A program made the position numbers and the translations under genes. A stretch of 64,000 nt of DNA from Streptomyces aculeolatus (GTDB lineage Bacteria; Actinomycetota; Actinomycetes; Streptomycetales; Streptomycetaceae): positions 434,001 through 498,000 of the forward strand of contig NZ_JAINRD010000003.1 of assembly GCF_020400605.1 (NCBI RefSeq). Direction: 5' to 3'. The notes beneath the pieces are model-generated. The model was not told the origin of the DNA. It saw only the letters and a list, made by a program, of their open reading frames with translations, and did no database searches. This document shows, one piece after another, positions 33,401 to 41,669 of the stretch (positions are counted from its first letter, which is position 1; the number at the start of each line of letters is the position of its first letter).

Positions 33401-34399
33401 ATGCCGCCCGAACAAGCCACCCTCAGCGACATCGCCGCCCGCGCCGGCGTCTCGGTGTCGACCGTCTCCAAGGTCCTGCACGCCCGCACCGACGTCGCCC
33501 CCGCCACCCGCGAGCGGATCGCCCGGCTGCTCGCCGACCACGGGTACCGGCCGTCCCGCGGCGCCGGCGTGGTCGACCTCGTCATCGGCAGCCTCAACAG
33601 CCCGTGGGCCGACGCGCTGGTCACCGGCGCGGTCGAGGCCGGTGCCGAGGCCGACTGCCGGATCGTCATCGACAGCGTGCCCGACAGCCCGGACGTCCTG
33701 CGGCACACCCTGGAGCGCATCATGGCGCGCGGCAGCGACGGCGTCCTGCTCGTCCACCAGGTGCCGGCGCCCGAGACCCGCGCGCGGCTGGCGGCCAAGC
33801 GCATCCCGCTGGTCGCCATCGACCCGCCGGCCGAACCGGGCGCGGGCGTACGCTCCGTGGGCTGCACGAACTGGCAGGGCGGCCTCGCCGCGACCCGCCA
33901 CCTCGTCGAGCTGGGCCACCGGCGCATCGCCACGATCACCGGGCCGCAGGCGACCTGGTCCGCCCGCGCCCGCTTCGACGGCTACCGCGCCGCGCTGCTG
34001 GAGGCCGGGCTGCCGGTCGACGAGGAGCTGGTCCACCGCGCCGACTTCTTCGCGCCCGACGGCCGCGCCGGGGCGCTCGCGCTGCTCGACCTGCCCGAGC
34101 CGCCGACGGCGGTGGTCGCGGCGAACGACGGGCAGGCGTTCGGGGTGCTGCAGGCGCTGGCCGAACGCGGGCTGCGGGCACCGGCGGACATGAGCGTCAC
34201 CGGCTTCGACGACACCCCGGTCGCCGCCTGGGCGGCGCCGCCGCTGACGACCGTCGTCCAGCCGCTGGAGGCGATGGCGGCGACGGCGTTCCGGATGCTC
34301 CGGCTGCACGGCGAGGGCGGGGCGGCGCAGCCCGAGCAGGTGGAGCTGGCGACGACGCTGACGGTCCGCTCGTCCACGGGCCCGCCGCCGGCCCGCTGA
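33401..34399 (+). CDS. LacI-family transcriptional regulator
   Basis: 332 aa. N-terminal LacI HTH (TLSDIAARAGVSVSTVSKVL, RERIARLLADHGYRPSRGAG) and C-terminal periplasmic-binding-like sugar domain (VIGSLNSPWADALVTGAVEA; GHRRIATITGPQATWSARAR; AVVAANDGQAFGVLQALAER; SVTGFDDTPVAAWAAPPLTT). ATG 33401 follows AAGGA. It is divergent from the isomerase/dehydrogenase/FAD oxidoreductase genes and followed by a CE7 esterase. It most likely represses the whole locus until a sugar derivative binds. Confidence 0.93.
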   Translation: MPPEQATLSDIAARAGVSVSTVSKVLHARTDVAPATRERIARLLADHGYRPSRGAGVVDLVIGSLNSPWADALVTGAVEAGAEADCRIVIDSVPDSPDVLRHTLERIMARGSDGVLLVHQVPAPETRARLAAKRIPLVAIDPPAEPGAGVRSVGCTNWQGGLAATRHLVELGHRRIATITGPQATWSARARFDGYRAALLEAGLPVDEELVHRADFFAPDGRAGALALLDLPEPPTAVVAANDGQAFGVLQALAERGLRAPADMSVTGFDDTPVAAWAAPPLTTVVQPLEAMAATAFRMLRLHGEGGAAQPEQVELATTLTVRSSTGPPPAR

Positions 34400-34555
34400 C
34401 CACGGAACCCCACGACACCTGCGGATACGTTCCGTACGCCGCGAACAATGACGCCCGAACGCACCGAGCCCCCCGCCCCGATGCCCCGTGCCCCCGACAC
34501 CCGAGGACCGTTCGCCCGCACCCGCACCGCCGCCACGACCGACTGGAGCATCCGC

Positions 34556-35527
34556 ATGGCCCTGTTCGACCTGCCCCTCGCCGAGCTGCGCGACTACCGC
34601 CCCGAGCGGGAGGAGCCCGCCGACTTCGACGACTTCTGGACCCGCACCCTCGCCGGGGCCGCGGACGCGGCGGCCGGCCGGGAGCCGGAGTTCCGCCCGT
34701 ACCCGACGGGTCTGACGGCGGTCGACGTGCACGACGTGTCCTTCGCCGGCTGGGGCGGCCACCGGATCTCCGCCTGGCTCGTGGTGCCGCGCGGCGCCGA
34801 CGGCCCCGTGCCGTGCGTCATGCACTACATCGGCTACGGCGGCGGCCGCGGGCTGCCGCACGACCACCTGTTCTGGCCGGCCTCGGGCCGCGCCGTCTTC
34901 GTCGTCGACACCCGCGGCCAGGGCGCCGCCCACCGCAACAACGCCGGATCCACCCCCGACCCGTACGGCACGGGCAACGCGCAGACGCCCGGCTTCATGA
35001 CGCGCGGCGTGCTCGACCCCGAGGAGTACTACTACCGGCGCGTCTTCACCGACGCGGTACGCGCCGTGGACGCCGCCGCCGCGCATCCGGCGGTCGACGG
35101 CGAGCGGATCGCGGTCTCCGGCGGCAGCCAGGGCGGCGCGATCGCCACCGCGGTCGCTGGGCTGCACCCGGGGGTGCGGGCGGCGATGATCGACGTGCCG
35201 TTCCTCAACCACTTCCGCCGGGCGGTCACGATCACGGACAAGAACCCGTACCAGGAACTGGTCCTGTTCCTGGCCACCCAGCGGGACGCGGACGAGCGGG
35301 TGTTCCGCACGCTGTCGTACTTCGACGGGCTCAACTTCGCGGCCCGGGCCCGGGTGCCGGCGCTGTACTCGGTGGCGCTGATGGACGAGGTGTGCCCGCC
35401 GTCGACGGTCTTCGCGTCGTACAACCACTGGGGCGGGCCGAAGGGCATCGAGGTGTACCGGTGGAACGGCCACGAGGGCGGCGGCAACGACCACCGCGTG
35501 ACCGCGCTGGCCTGGCTGGAGTTGTAA
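34556..35527 (+). CDS. CE7-family acetylxylan esterase/cephalosporin-C deacetylase
   Basis: 323-residue alpha/beta-hydrolase of carbohydrate esterase family 7, about the standard length. FDLPLAELRDYRPEREEPAD and FDDFWTRTL at the start are typical. The catalytic triad is visible as Ser191 (VSGGSQGG), Asp277 (ALMDEVCPPST) and His306 (WNGHEGGG). The RGQ motif (DTRGQGAAHRNNA) forms the oxyanion/hexamer element. The enzyme removes acetyl groups from xylo-oligosaccharides or similar compounds inside the cell; no signal peptide is seen. ATG 34556 follows GGAG at 7 bp; an earlier in-frame ATG at 34448 would add 36 low-complexity residues. Probably part of the LacI-controlled carbohydrate locus. Confidence 0.9.
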   Translation: MALFDLPLAELRDYRPEREEPADFDDFWTRTLAGAADAAAGREPEFRPYPTGLTAVDVHDVSFAGWGGHRISAWLVVPRGADGPVPCVMHYIGYGGGRGLPHDHLFWPASGRAVFVVDTRGQGAAHRNNAGSTPDPYGTGNAQTPGFMTRGVLDPEEYYYRRVFTDAVRAVDAAAAHPAVDGERIAVSGGSQGGAIATAVAGLHPGVRAAMIDVPFLNHFRRAVTITDKNPYQELVLFLATQRDADERVFRTLSYFDGLNFAARARVPALYSVALMDEVCPPSTVFASYNHWGGPKGIEVYRWNGHEGGGNDHRVTALAWLEL

Positions 35528-35575
35528 GGCTTCTCAGCGGGGCGTGGGCGTACGGCGCGCGGCCGGACGCCCCCG

Positions 35576-36199
35576 TCAGGGCTGCTTCCGCGGGGCGCCC
35601 AGCAGCTCCCGCAGCACCGCCTCGGCCGCCGCCGTGTCCCCTGCCGCCAGCGCGTCGACCAGCGCCTGCCGGCGGGCCTGCGGCGCCGCCGGGGGCCGGG
35701 CCCTGGCCCGCAGCTCGCCCGCGACGCGGACCAGCTGGCGGTTGCCGGAGAGCGCCACCAGCGCCTCGTGGAACTCCGCGTCGTCCGCCGCCAGCCGGCT
35801 CAGCACCACCCAGCGCTCGGGCGGCAGTCCGGCCGCCAGCCGGTGCAGCAGCGGTACGAGGAGCAGCGCGCGCACCTCCGCCAGCTCGGCCAGGTCGCGT
35901 GCGCTGGGTGCGAGGACCCGGAAGCCGCGGTTGGGAAGTATCTCCACCGCGCCCTCCGCGGCGAGTTGCTGCATGGCCTCGCGCACCGGGGTCGCCGAGA
36001 CGCCGAACCGCTCGCCGAGCGCGGGCGCGGAGTACACCTCGCCGGGCCGCAGTTCGCCGCCGAGCACCGCGTTGCGCAGCGCGTCGAGCACCTGGGCCCG
36101 TACGGAGTGCCGCTGCACCCGGGCCGGGGCGCGGAGTCGGCCCGGCCCCGCCGGCTGCTGCGGCGGGTGCTCCACTGTTTCTCCCGAATCGCTACGCAT
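35576..36199 (-). CDS. GntR-family (FCD-like) transcriptional regulator
   Basis: 207 aa. GntR wHTH (VLDALRNAVLGGELRPGEVY; LGERFGVSATPVREAMQQLA; VEILPNRGFRVLAPS) followed by a short all-helical FCD effector domain (residues about 100-205). An N-terminal extension of about 30 residues is Pro/Arg-rich. Convergent with the CE7 esterase, divergent from the FhuF-like gene. The iron box in the shared region lies closer to the latter's promoter, so the GntR gene need not be iron controlled. Ligand and targets unknown. Confidence 0.88.
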   Translation of the reverse strand: MRSDSGETVEHPPQQPAGPGRLRAPARVQRHSVRAQVLDALRNAVLGGELRPGEVYSAPALGERFGVSATPVREAMQQLAAEGAVEILPNRGFRVLAPSARDLAELAEVRALLLVPLLHRLAAGLPPERWVVLSRLAADDAEFHEALVALSGNRQLVRVAGELRARARPPAAPQARRQALVDALAAGDTAAAEAVLRELLGAPRKQP

Positions 36200-36272
36200 T
36201 GGCGCCCGGTGGGCGACGCACGCGCCCCACCGTAACCCGCGGCCCCCTTGCCCCTTCCCCGATCATGCAGGT

Positions 36273-36291
36273 TAAGGTTAGCCTTACCTCA
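36273..36291 (+). promoter_or_regulatory. Iron box (DmdR/IdeR-type operator)
   Basis: The 19-bp site TAAGGTTAGCCTTACCTCA matches the actinobacterial DtxR-family consensus TTAGGTTAGGCTAACCTAA at 15 of 19 positions and keeps the AGGTTAGNCTNACCT core. It is centred about 70 bp upstream of the FhuF-like start, so iron-replete repression of that gene by DmdR1/IdeR is expected. Confidence 0.85.
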
Positions 36292-36350
36292 GCCCGTCGA
36301 CGGGTCGAGAACACGCCACGCCCCGCCGAGCCCAGGGTGGTCACCGCACG

Positions 36351-37250
36351 ATGTCCGCGCCCGCAGCGCCTCAGCCGCTCGACGACGCCGCGACCCCGTC
36401 CGTCCGGCTCGCCGGCACCCCGGTCACCGCGGCGTACGCACGGCTCACCGAGGTCCTGCCGTTCCTCGCGGTCACCGAGGCGGGCCCCGCGGAGCCGCTG
36501 CCCGCCGGCCCCGGCTGGGTGGCCGCCGCCGACCTCGCCGCCGGCGGCGAGGTGCTCGACGACTTCCTCGCCTGGGACGCCGAGCAGGTCCGCCGCACGT
36601 ACGGCGAGGACGCCCGCCCCGACGTGGTCGCCAGCTTCGGCCTGCACCGCTACGCCTGGTCGGCCTGCCTGCTCGTCACCCTGCCCTGGTTCCTCCTCCG
36701 CCGCGTGCCCCGCGTCCCGCTGGACGCCGTGGCGCTGCACCGCAACGCCGACGGCAGCCGCATGCGCGTCGCCGTCCGCGGCGGCGCGTTCGCCTGCCTG
36801 CCCGACGACCCCGCCGCCGGCCTGCCCGGCGCCCGCGTGGTCGCCGGCGAGGAGCCGCTGCGCGCCGAGGTGCGGGCGGCCGTGGCCGAGCATCTGGAGC
36901 CGGTGCTCGCCGCGTTCGGGCCGCGGATGCGCCGCGGGCCCCGGGCGCTGTGGGGGATGGCGACGGACGAGATCGTCGAGGGCCTGTGGTATCTCGGCGA
37001 GCTGCTGGGCGAGGAGCGGCGCGCGATGGCCGAGACCGCCCGGCTCCTGCCGGGCACCGGCCCGGCCACGGCCCCGTACGCCGGCGGCGCGGCCTTCCGC
37101 ACCCTCACCGGGCCCGCCGGGGAGTCCCTGGCCACCCGGGACCGGGCGAGCTGCTGCATGTACTACACGCTGCGCCCCGACGACACCTGCGTCACCTGCC
37201 CGCGCACCTGCGACACGGAGCGCGTCGCCCGCCTCGTCGCAAGCTCTTAG
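36351..37250 (+). CDS. FhuF-like (2Fe-2S) ferric-siderophore reductase
   Basis: 299-residue protein of the IucA/FhuF family. The body matches FhuF-like siderophore-interacting proteins (YAWSACLLVTLPWFLLRRVP; LWGMATDEIVEGLWYLGELL). The extreme C-terminus carries the cluster motif CC-x10-C-x2-C (CCMYYTLRPDDTCVTCPRTC), the [2Fe-2S] site used to reduce ferric siderophores in the cytoplasm. A clear iron box lies upstream, in keeping with iron-starvation induction. ATG 36351. A short stem-loop follows the stop. No siderophore transporter is adjacent, so the cognate siderophore is unknown. Confidence 0.88.
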   Translation: MSAPAAPQPLDDAATPSVRLAGTPVTAAYARLTEVLPFLAVTEAGPAEPLPAGPGWVAAADLAAGGEVLDDFLAWDAEQVRRTYGEDARPDVVASFGLHRYAWSACLLVTLPWFLLRRVPRVPLDAVALHRNADGSRMRVAVRGGAFACLPDDPAAGLPGARVVAGEEPLRAEVRAAVAEHLEPVLAAFGPRMRRGPRALWGMATDEIVEGLWYLGELLGEERRAMAETARLLPGTGPATAPYAGGAAFRTLTGPAGESLATRDRASCCMYYTLRPDDTCVTCPRTCDTERVARLVASS

Positions 37251-37256
37251 CATGCA

Positions 37257-37283
37257 AGCCACCCCTTTGAGTGGCTGATTTCG
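37257..37283 (+). terminator. Stem-loop with T-rich tail after the FhuF-like gene
   Basis: AGCCAC (37257-37262) and GTGGCT (37271-37276) form a 6-bp stem with an 8-nt loop, followed by GATTTCGTTT. It starts 7 bp after the stop at 37250. This is one of the few hairpins here with a U-rich tail. Confidence 0.6.
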
Positions 37284-37361
37284 TTTCCTCCGGAATCGCG
37301 CGGGAATTCCGCAAGTATCGGTCCCCGGGTCACCCGTCATCTGACGAGGCAAGGGACATCC

Positions 37362-38402
37362 ATGGGATTCAACGGGATACCGCTGAGCTGGGCACTCCCG
37401 GCCGCCGTACTGCTGCTCGGCGTGCTCGCGGCCATCGCCGTGGTGGTACGCGGCCGGCAGAAGGCCGACGAGCCTGCGGACTCCTGGGAGGCCGGCGAGC
37501 AGCGCCGCCGCCGCAAGGAGGCGATGTACGGCACCCTCGCGTACGTCCTGCTCTTCTGCTGCGCCGCGGTCGCCGCCGCGCTCTCCTTCCACGGCCTGGT
37601 CGGCTTCGGCCGGCAGAACCTGGGCCTGTCCGACGGCTGGGAGTACCTGGTCCCCTTCGGGCTCGACGGCGCCGCGATGTTCTGCTCGGTCATCGCCGTA
37701 CGCGAGGCCAGCAACGGCGACGCGGCGCTCGGCTCCCGGCTGCTGGTGTGGACGTTCGCGGGCGCGGCCGCCTGGTTCAACTGGGTGCACGCGCCGCGCG
37801 GCACGGACCACGCGGGCGCGCCGCAGTTCTTCGCCGGCATGTCGCTGTCGGCGGCGGTGCTCTTCGACCGGGCGCTGAAGCAGACCCGCAGGGCGGCGCT
37901 GCGCGAGCAGGGGCTCGTCCCGCGGCCGCTGCCGCAGATCCGCTTCGTCCGCTGGCTGCGGGCGCCGCGCGAGACGTTCCGGGCGTGGTCGCTGATGCTC
38001 CTCGAAGGCGTCCGCACGCTGGACGAGGCGGTCGACGAGGTGCGCCAGGACAGCAAGGACGAGGCCCGCCGCCGGGCCGAGGAGCGCGAGCAGGCCCGGC
38101 TGGAGCGGGCCCGGCTCAAGGCACTCGGCAAGCACCAGCGGGCGCTGGCGCCCGGCGAGCTGACCGCGGCGCGCGCCGAGCCGTCGGCGGCGCTGACGCC
38201 GGAGCCGGGCACCGGGGCGGCGCAGTTCACCCGGCGGTCGCGGCCGGCCGTGGAGGGCAGGCCCGCGGTCGGCGGCGGGCAGCCGGGCGGCCCGGCGCCC
38301 GCGAAGTCCGTCGCCGTGCCCGCCGGCCAGGACGACGAGCTGGCGGCCCCGCTGGACCACCTGGAGAAGAAGCTCACGGCCATGGAGAACCAGCTCCGCT
38401 GA
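37362..38402 (+). CDS. DUF2637 (SpdB-like) membrane protein
   Basis: 346 aa. An N-terminal helix (WALPAAVLLLGVLAAIAVVV) is followed by the DUF2637 membrane domain (LAYVLLFCCAAVAAALSFHG; YLVPFGLDGAAMFCSVIAVR; VWTFAGAAAWFNWVHAPRGT; FFAGMSLSAAVLFDRALKQT). A long charged cytoplasmic tail (about 200-346) includes a coiled-coil-like RRRAEEREQARLERARLKAL stretch. DUF2637/SpdB proteins occur on Streptomyces conjugative plasmids and also in chromosomes, where their function is unknown. No TraB or other transfer gene is nearby. ATG 37362 follows AAGGGA. Confidence 0.85.
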   Translation: MGFNGIPLSWALPAAVLLLGVLAAIAVVVRGRQKADEPADSWEAGEQRRRRKEAMYGTLAYVLLFCCAAVAAALSFHGLVGFGRQNLGLSDGWEYLVPFGLDGAAMFCSVIAVREASNGDAALGSRLLVWTFAGAAAWFNWVHAPRGTDHAGAPQFFAGMSLSAAVLFDRALKQTRRAALREQGLVPRPLPQIRFVRWLRAPRETFRAWSLMLLEGVRTLDEAVDEVRQDSKDEARRRAEEREQARLERARLKALGKHQRALAPGELTAARAEPSAALTPEPGTGAAQFTRRSRPAVEGRPAVGGGQPGGPAPAKSVAVPAGQDDELAAPLDHLEKKLTAMENQLR

Positions 38403-38495
38403 CGGGGCCCGGAAGACGATCGACGGGTGGGTCCTCTTGCCCCGTCGGCCGCGTGCAGGTTAGGCAGATCACAGCGACCACTGTGAGGAGCCGCG

Positions 38496-41400
38496 ATGCA
38501 CGACGACCGACTGCTGGCAGAGGGCCGGCTGGACCGCGCGCTGCGCCAGTTCATCCGACCCGCCCAGTACACCGAACGCGTCCCCCTGGAGCTGACGGTG
38601 TGGCACCGCCCGGGCGAGCCGGTGCCGGCGGACGAGGCACTGAAGATCCCGCCCGAGGAGTACGAGCCGTTCGCCGTCGGCACCGCCTGGGGGCCGCCGT
38701 GGTCGACCAGTTGGTTCCGGCTGACCGGCACCGTGCCGGCGGGCTGGGCGGGGCGGCGCGTCGAGGCGGTGATCGACCCCGGGTTCGGCGCCGAGATGCC
38801 CGGGTTCCAGGCCGAGGGGATGGTGTACGACGCGGCCGGGGCCCCCGTCAAGGGCGTGCACCCGCGCAACCGCCATGTGCCGATCGCCTCCCCCGCGGCC
38901 GGCGGCGAGCCCGTCCGGCTCCTGCTGGAGGCCGCCGCGAACCCCGCGGTGCTCCAGGACTTCACCCCCACCCCGCTCGGCGAGCTGCGGACCGCGGGCG
39001 ACGCGCCGCTGTACACCTTCCGCTCCGCCGACCTCGCCGTCCTCAACGAGGACGTGTGGCACCTGGTCCTCGACATCGAGGTGCTGTCGGAGCTGATGCA
39101 CGAGCTGCCGGCGGACCGGAGCCGGCGCCACGACATCCTGCACACCCTGGACCGCATGCTCGACGTGCTCGACCTGCACGACGTGCCCGGCACGGCCGCC
39201 GCCGCCCGCGAGGTGCTGGCCCCGGCGCTGGCGCAGCCCGCGGCGGCCAGCGCCCACCGCGCGTACGCCGCCGGCCACGCGCACATCGACTCCGCCTGGC
39301 TGTGGCCGCTGCGCGAGACGGTGCGCAAGGCGTCGCGGACGTTCGCGAACGTCACCGAGCTGGCGCTGTCCGGCGACTACCCGGAGCTGGTCTTCGCCGC
39401 CTCGCAGGCGCAGCAGTACGCCTGGGTCAAGCAGAACCAGCCGCAGATCTACGAGCGGATCCGCGCCGCCGTGCAGACCGGCCAGTTCGTGCCGGTCGGC
39501 TCGATGTGGGTGGAGTCCGACGCCAACATGCCGGGCGGCGAGGCGCTCGCGCGCCAGCTGATCCACGGCAAGCGGTTCTTCGCCGAGGAGTTCGGCGTGG
39601 ACACCCAGGAGGTGTGGCTGCCCGACTCCTTCGGCTACACGGCGGCGTTCCCGCAGCTCGCGCGGCTGGCGGGGATCCGGTGGTTCCTCACCCAGAAGCT
39701 GTCGTGGAACCAGACCAACAAGATGCCGCACCACACGTTCTGGTGGGAGGGCATCGACGGCACCCGGGTCTTCACCCACTTCCCGCCCGTCGACACGTAC
39801 AACGCCACCATGCACGCCGCAGAACTGTCGCTCGCCGAGCGCAACTTCGCCGACAAGGGGCGGGCCAGCATGTCGCTCGTGCCGTTCGGGTACGGGGACG
39901 GAGGCGGCGGGCCGACGCGCGAGATGCTGGAGAAGGCGCGCCGGCTGCGGTCCCTGGAGGGCTCGCCCCGCGTGGAGGTGGCCAACCCGGCGGCGTTCTT
40001 CGCGGCGGCCGAGGAGGAGTACGGGGCCGCGGCGCCGGTGTGGTCCGGGGAGCTGTACCTGGAGTTCCACCGCGGCACGTACACCAGCCAGGCCGACACC
40101 AAGAGCGGCAACAGGCGCAGCGAGCACCTGCTGCGCGAGGCTGAACTGTGGGCGACGGCGGCGGCGCTGGCGGACCCGGCGTACGCGTACCCGTACGAGG
40201 AGCTGGACCGGATCTGGAAGACCGTGCTGCTGCACCAGTTCCACGACATCCTGCCGGGGTCGTCGATCGCCTGGGTGCACCGGGAGGCGGCGCAGACGTA
40301 CGCGGCGGTGGCCGAGGAGCTGGCGGGCCTCACCGCGGCGGCGGTGGCGGCGCTGGGCACCGCGGACGGCGACGGGCTCGCCGTGCTGAACGCCTCGCCG
40401 TACGAGCGCGGCGGGGTCGTGGAGCTGGCCGCCGAGGAGTCGGCGGCGCTGCCGTCGGGGGCGCTCACGCAGCCGCTGGGCGACGGCCGGTCGCTGGCGC
40501 GGGTGAGCGCGCCCGGGCTGGGCGCCGGTACGGCGGGGGCGGCGGCCGGCGCCGGGGTGTCGGCGGTGCCGGACGGCGGCGGTGCCGTGCTCGACAACGG
40601 GCTGCTGCGGGTCGTCGTCGACGGCGACGGGCTGGTGGCCTCCGTACGGGACCTGGCCGCCGACCGCGAGGTGCTGGCGCCGGGCGCCCGCGCGAACCTG
40701 CTGCAGCTCCACCCCGACCACCCCAACCAGTGGGACGCCTGGGACATCGACAAGTTCTACCGGCGCACCCGCACCGACCTGGTGGCCGCGGAGTCCGTGG
40801 AGGTCACCGAGTCGGGGCCGCTGCGGGCCGCCGTGCGGGTGGTGCGCACCACCGGCCGGTCGCGGATCGTGCAGGACATCAGCCTGGCGGCGGACAGCGG
40901 GCAGGTGGACTTCACCACCGAGGTCGACTGGCGGGAGGAGGAGAAGGTCCTCAAGGCGGCGTTCCCGCTGGACGTGCACGCGGAGCGGTCCACGTCCGAG
41001 ATCCAGTTCGGGCACGTGCACCGGCCGACTCACGCCAACACGAGCTGGGACGCGGCGAAGTTCGAGATCTGCGCGCACCGCTGGCTGCACGTGGGCGAGC
41101 CGGGCTACGGCGTGGCGGTGCTCAACGACGCCACGTACGGCCACGACGTGACGCGCGAGGCGCACGAGGCGGGCCTCGGCACGACGGTGCGGCTGACGAT
41201 CCTGCGCGCGCCGAAGTTCCCGGACCCGGAGACGGACCTCGGCGTCCACCGCTACCGCTACGCGCTGCTGCCGGGCGCGGACGTGGGCGCGGCGGTGGCC
41301 GGGGGCCTGGCGCTGAACCTGCCGCTGCGCACGGCCCGTACGGCGGCGCGGGTGCCGCTGGTGTCGGTGACCGACCCGGCGGTCACGGTGGAGTCGGTCA

Positions 41401-41630
41401 AGCGCGCGGAGGACCGGAGCGGGGACGTGGTGGTCCGGGTGTACGAGTCGCGCGGGGGGCGGGCGTCGGGGACGCTGACGACGTCGTTCCCGGTGGCGGA
41501 CGTACAGGTGACGGACCTGCTGGAGCAGCCGCTCGAATCGCCGGACGCGGTACGGGAGGAGGACGGCTCGGTGTCGCTGCGGCTCCGGCCGTTCCAGATC
41601 CTGACGCTGCGGATGCGGCCCGTGCGCTGA
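38496..41630 (+). CDS. GH38-family alpha-mannosidase
   Basis: 1044-residue glycoside hydrolase, the usual length for bacterial class II-like alpha-mannosidases. The GH38 catalytic domain (about 255-525) has metal ligands His261 and Asp265 in AGHAHIDSAWLWPLRE and the nucleophile Asp377 in WLPDSFGYTAAFPQLA. The middle and C-terminal beta domains include GSSIAWVHREAAQTYAAVAE and TEVDWREEEKVLKAAFPLDV. No signal peptide, so it acts in the cytoplasm on mannosides taken up or released from glycans. GAGGAG precedes ATG 38496. It stands alone, 93 bp after the DUF2637 gene, and ends in a strong terminator. Confidence 0.94.
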   Translation: MHDDRLLAEGRLDRALRQFIRPAQYTERVPLELTVWHRPGEPVPADEALKIPPEEYEPFAVGTAWGPPWSTSWFRLTGTVPAGWAGRRVEAVIDPGFGAEMPGFQAEGMVYDAAGAPVKGVHPRNRHVPIASPAAGGEPVRLLLEAAANPAVLQDFTPTPLGELRTAGDAPLYTFRSADLAVLNEDVWHLVLDIEVLSELMHELPADRSRRHDILHTLDRMLDVLDLHDVPGTAAAAREVLAPALAQPAAASAHRAYAAGHAHIDSAWLWPLRETVRKASRTFANVTELALSGDYPELVFAASQAQQYAWVKQNQPQIYERIRAAVQTGQFVPVGSMWVESDANMPGGEALARQLIHGKRFFAEEFGVDTQEVWLPDSFGYTAAFPQLARLAGIRWFLTQKLSWNQTNKMPHHTFWWEGIDGTRVFTHFPPVDTYNATMHAAELSLAERNFADKGRASMSLVPFGYGDGGGGPTREMLEKARRLRSLEGSPRVEVANPAAFFAAAEEEYGAAAPVWSGELYLEFHRGTYTSQADTKSGNRRSEHLLREAELWATAAALADPAYAYPYEELDRIWKTVLLHQFHDILPGSSIAWVHREAAQTYAAVAEELAGLTAAAVAALGTADGDGLAVLNASPYERGGVVELAAEESAALPSGALTQPLGDGRSLARVSAPGLGAGTAGAAAGAGVSAVPDGGGAVLDNGLLRVVVDGDGLVASVRDLAADREVLAPGARANLLQLHPDHPNQWDAWDIDKFYRRTRTDLVAAESVEVTESGPLRAAVRVVRTTGRSRIVQDISLAADSGQVDFTTEVDWREEEKVLKAAFPLDVHAERSTSEIQFGHVHRPTHANTSWDAAKFEICAHRWLHVGEPGYGVAVLNDATYGHDVTREAHEAGLGTTVRLTILRAPKFPDPETDLGVHRYRYALLPGADVGAAVAGGLALNLPLRTARTAARVPLVSVTDPAVTVESVKRAEDRSGDVVVRVYESRGGRASGTLTTSFPVADVQVTDLLEQPLESPDAVREEDGSVSLRLRPFQILTLRMRPVR

Positions 41631-41635
41631 GCCCC

Positions 41636-41664
41636 GGAGGGGCCCGGCGGCGCCGGGCCCCTCC
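41636..41664. terminator. Strong bidirectional terminator
   Basis: Perfect 13-bp GC-rich stem (GGAGGGGCCCGGC and its complement) with a GGC loop, placed exactly between the convergent stops at 41630 and 41670. Confidence 0.85.
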
Positions 41665-41669
41665 GCTGC

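Noticed and set aside
37362..38402. Integrated conjugative plasmid around the DUF2637 gene
   Set aside because: No TraB, Rep, Kor or integrase genes are present on either side.
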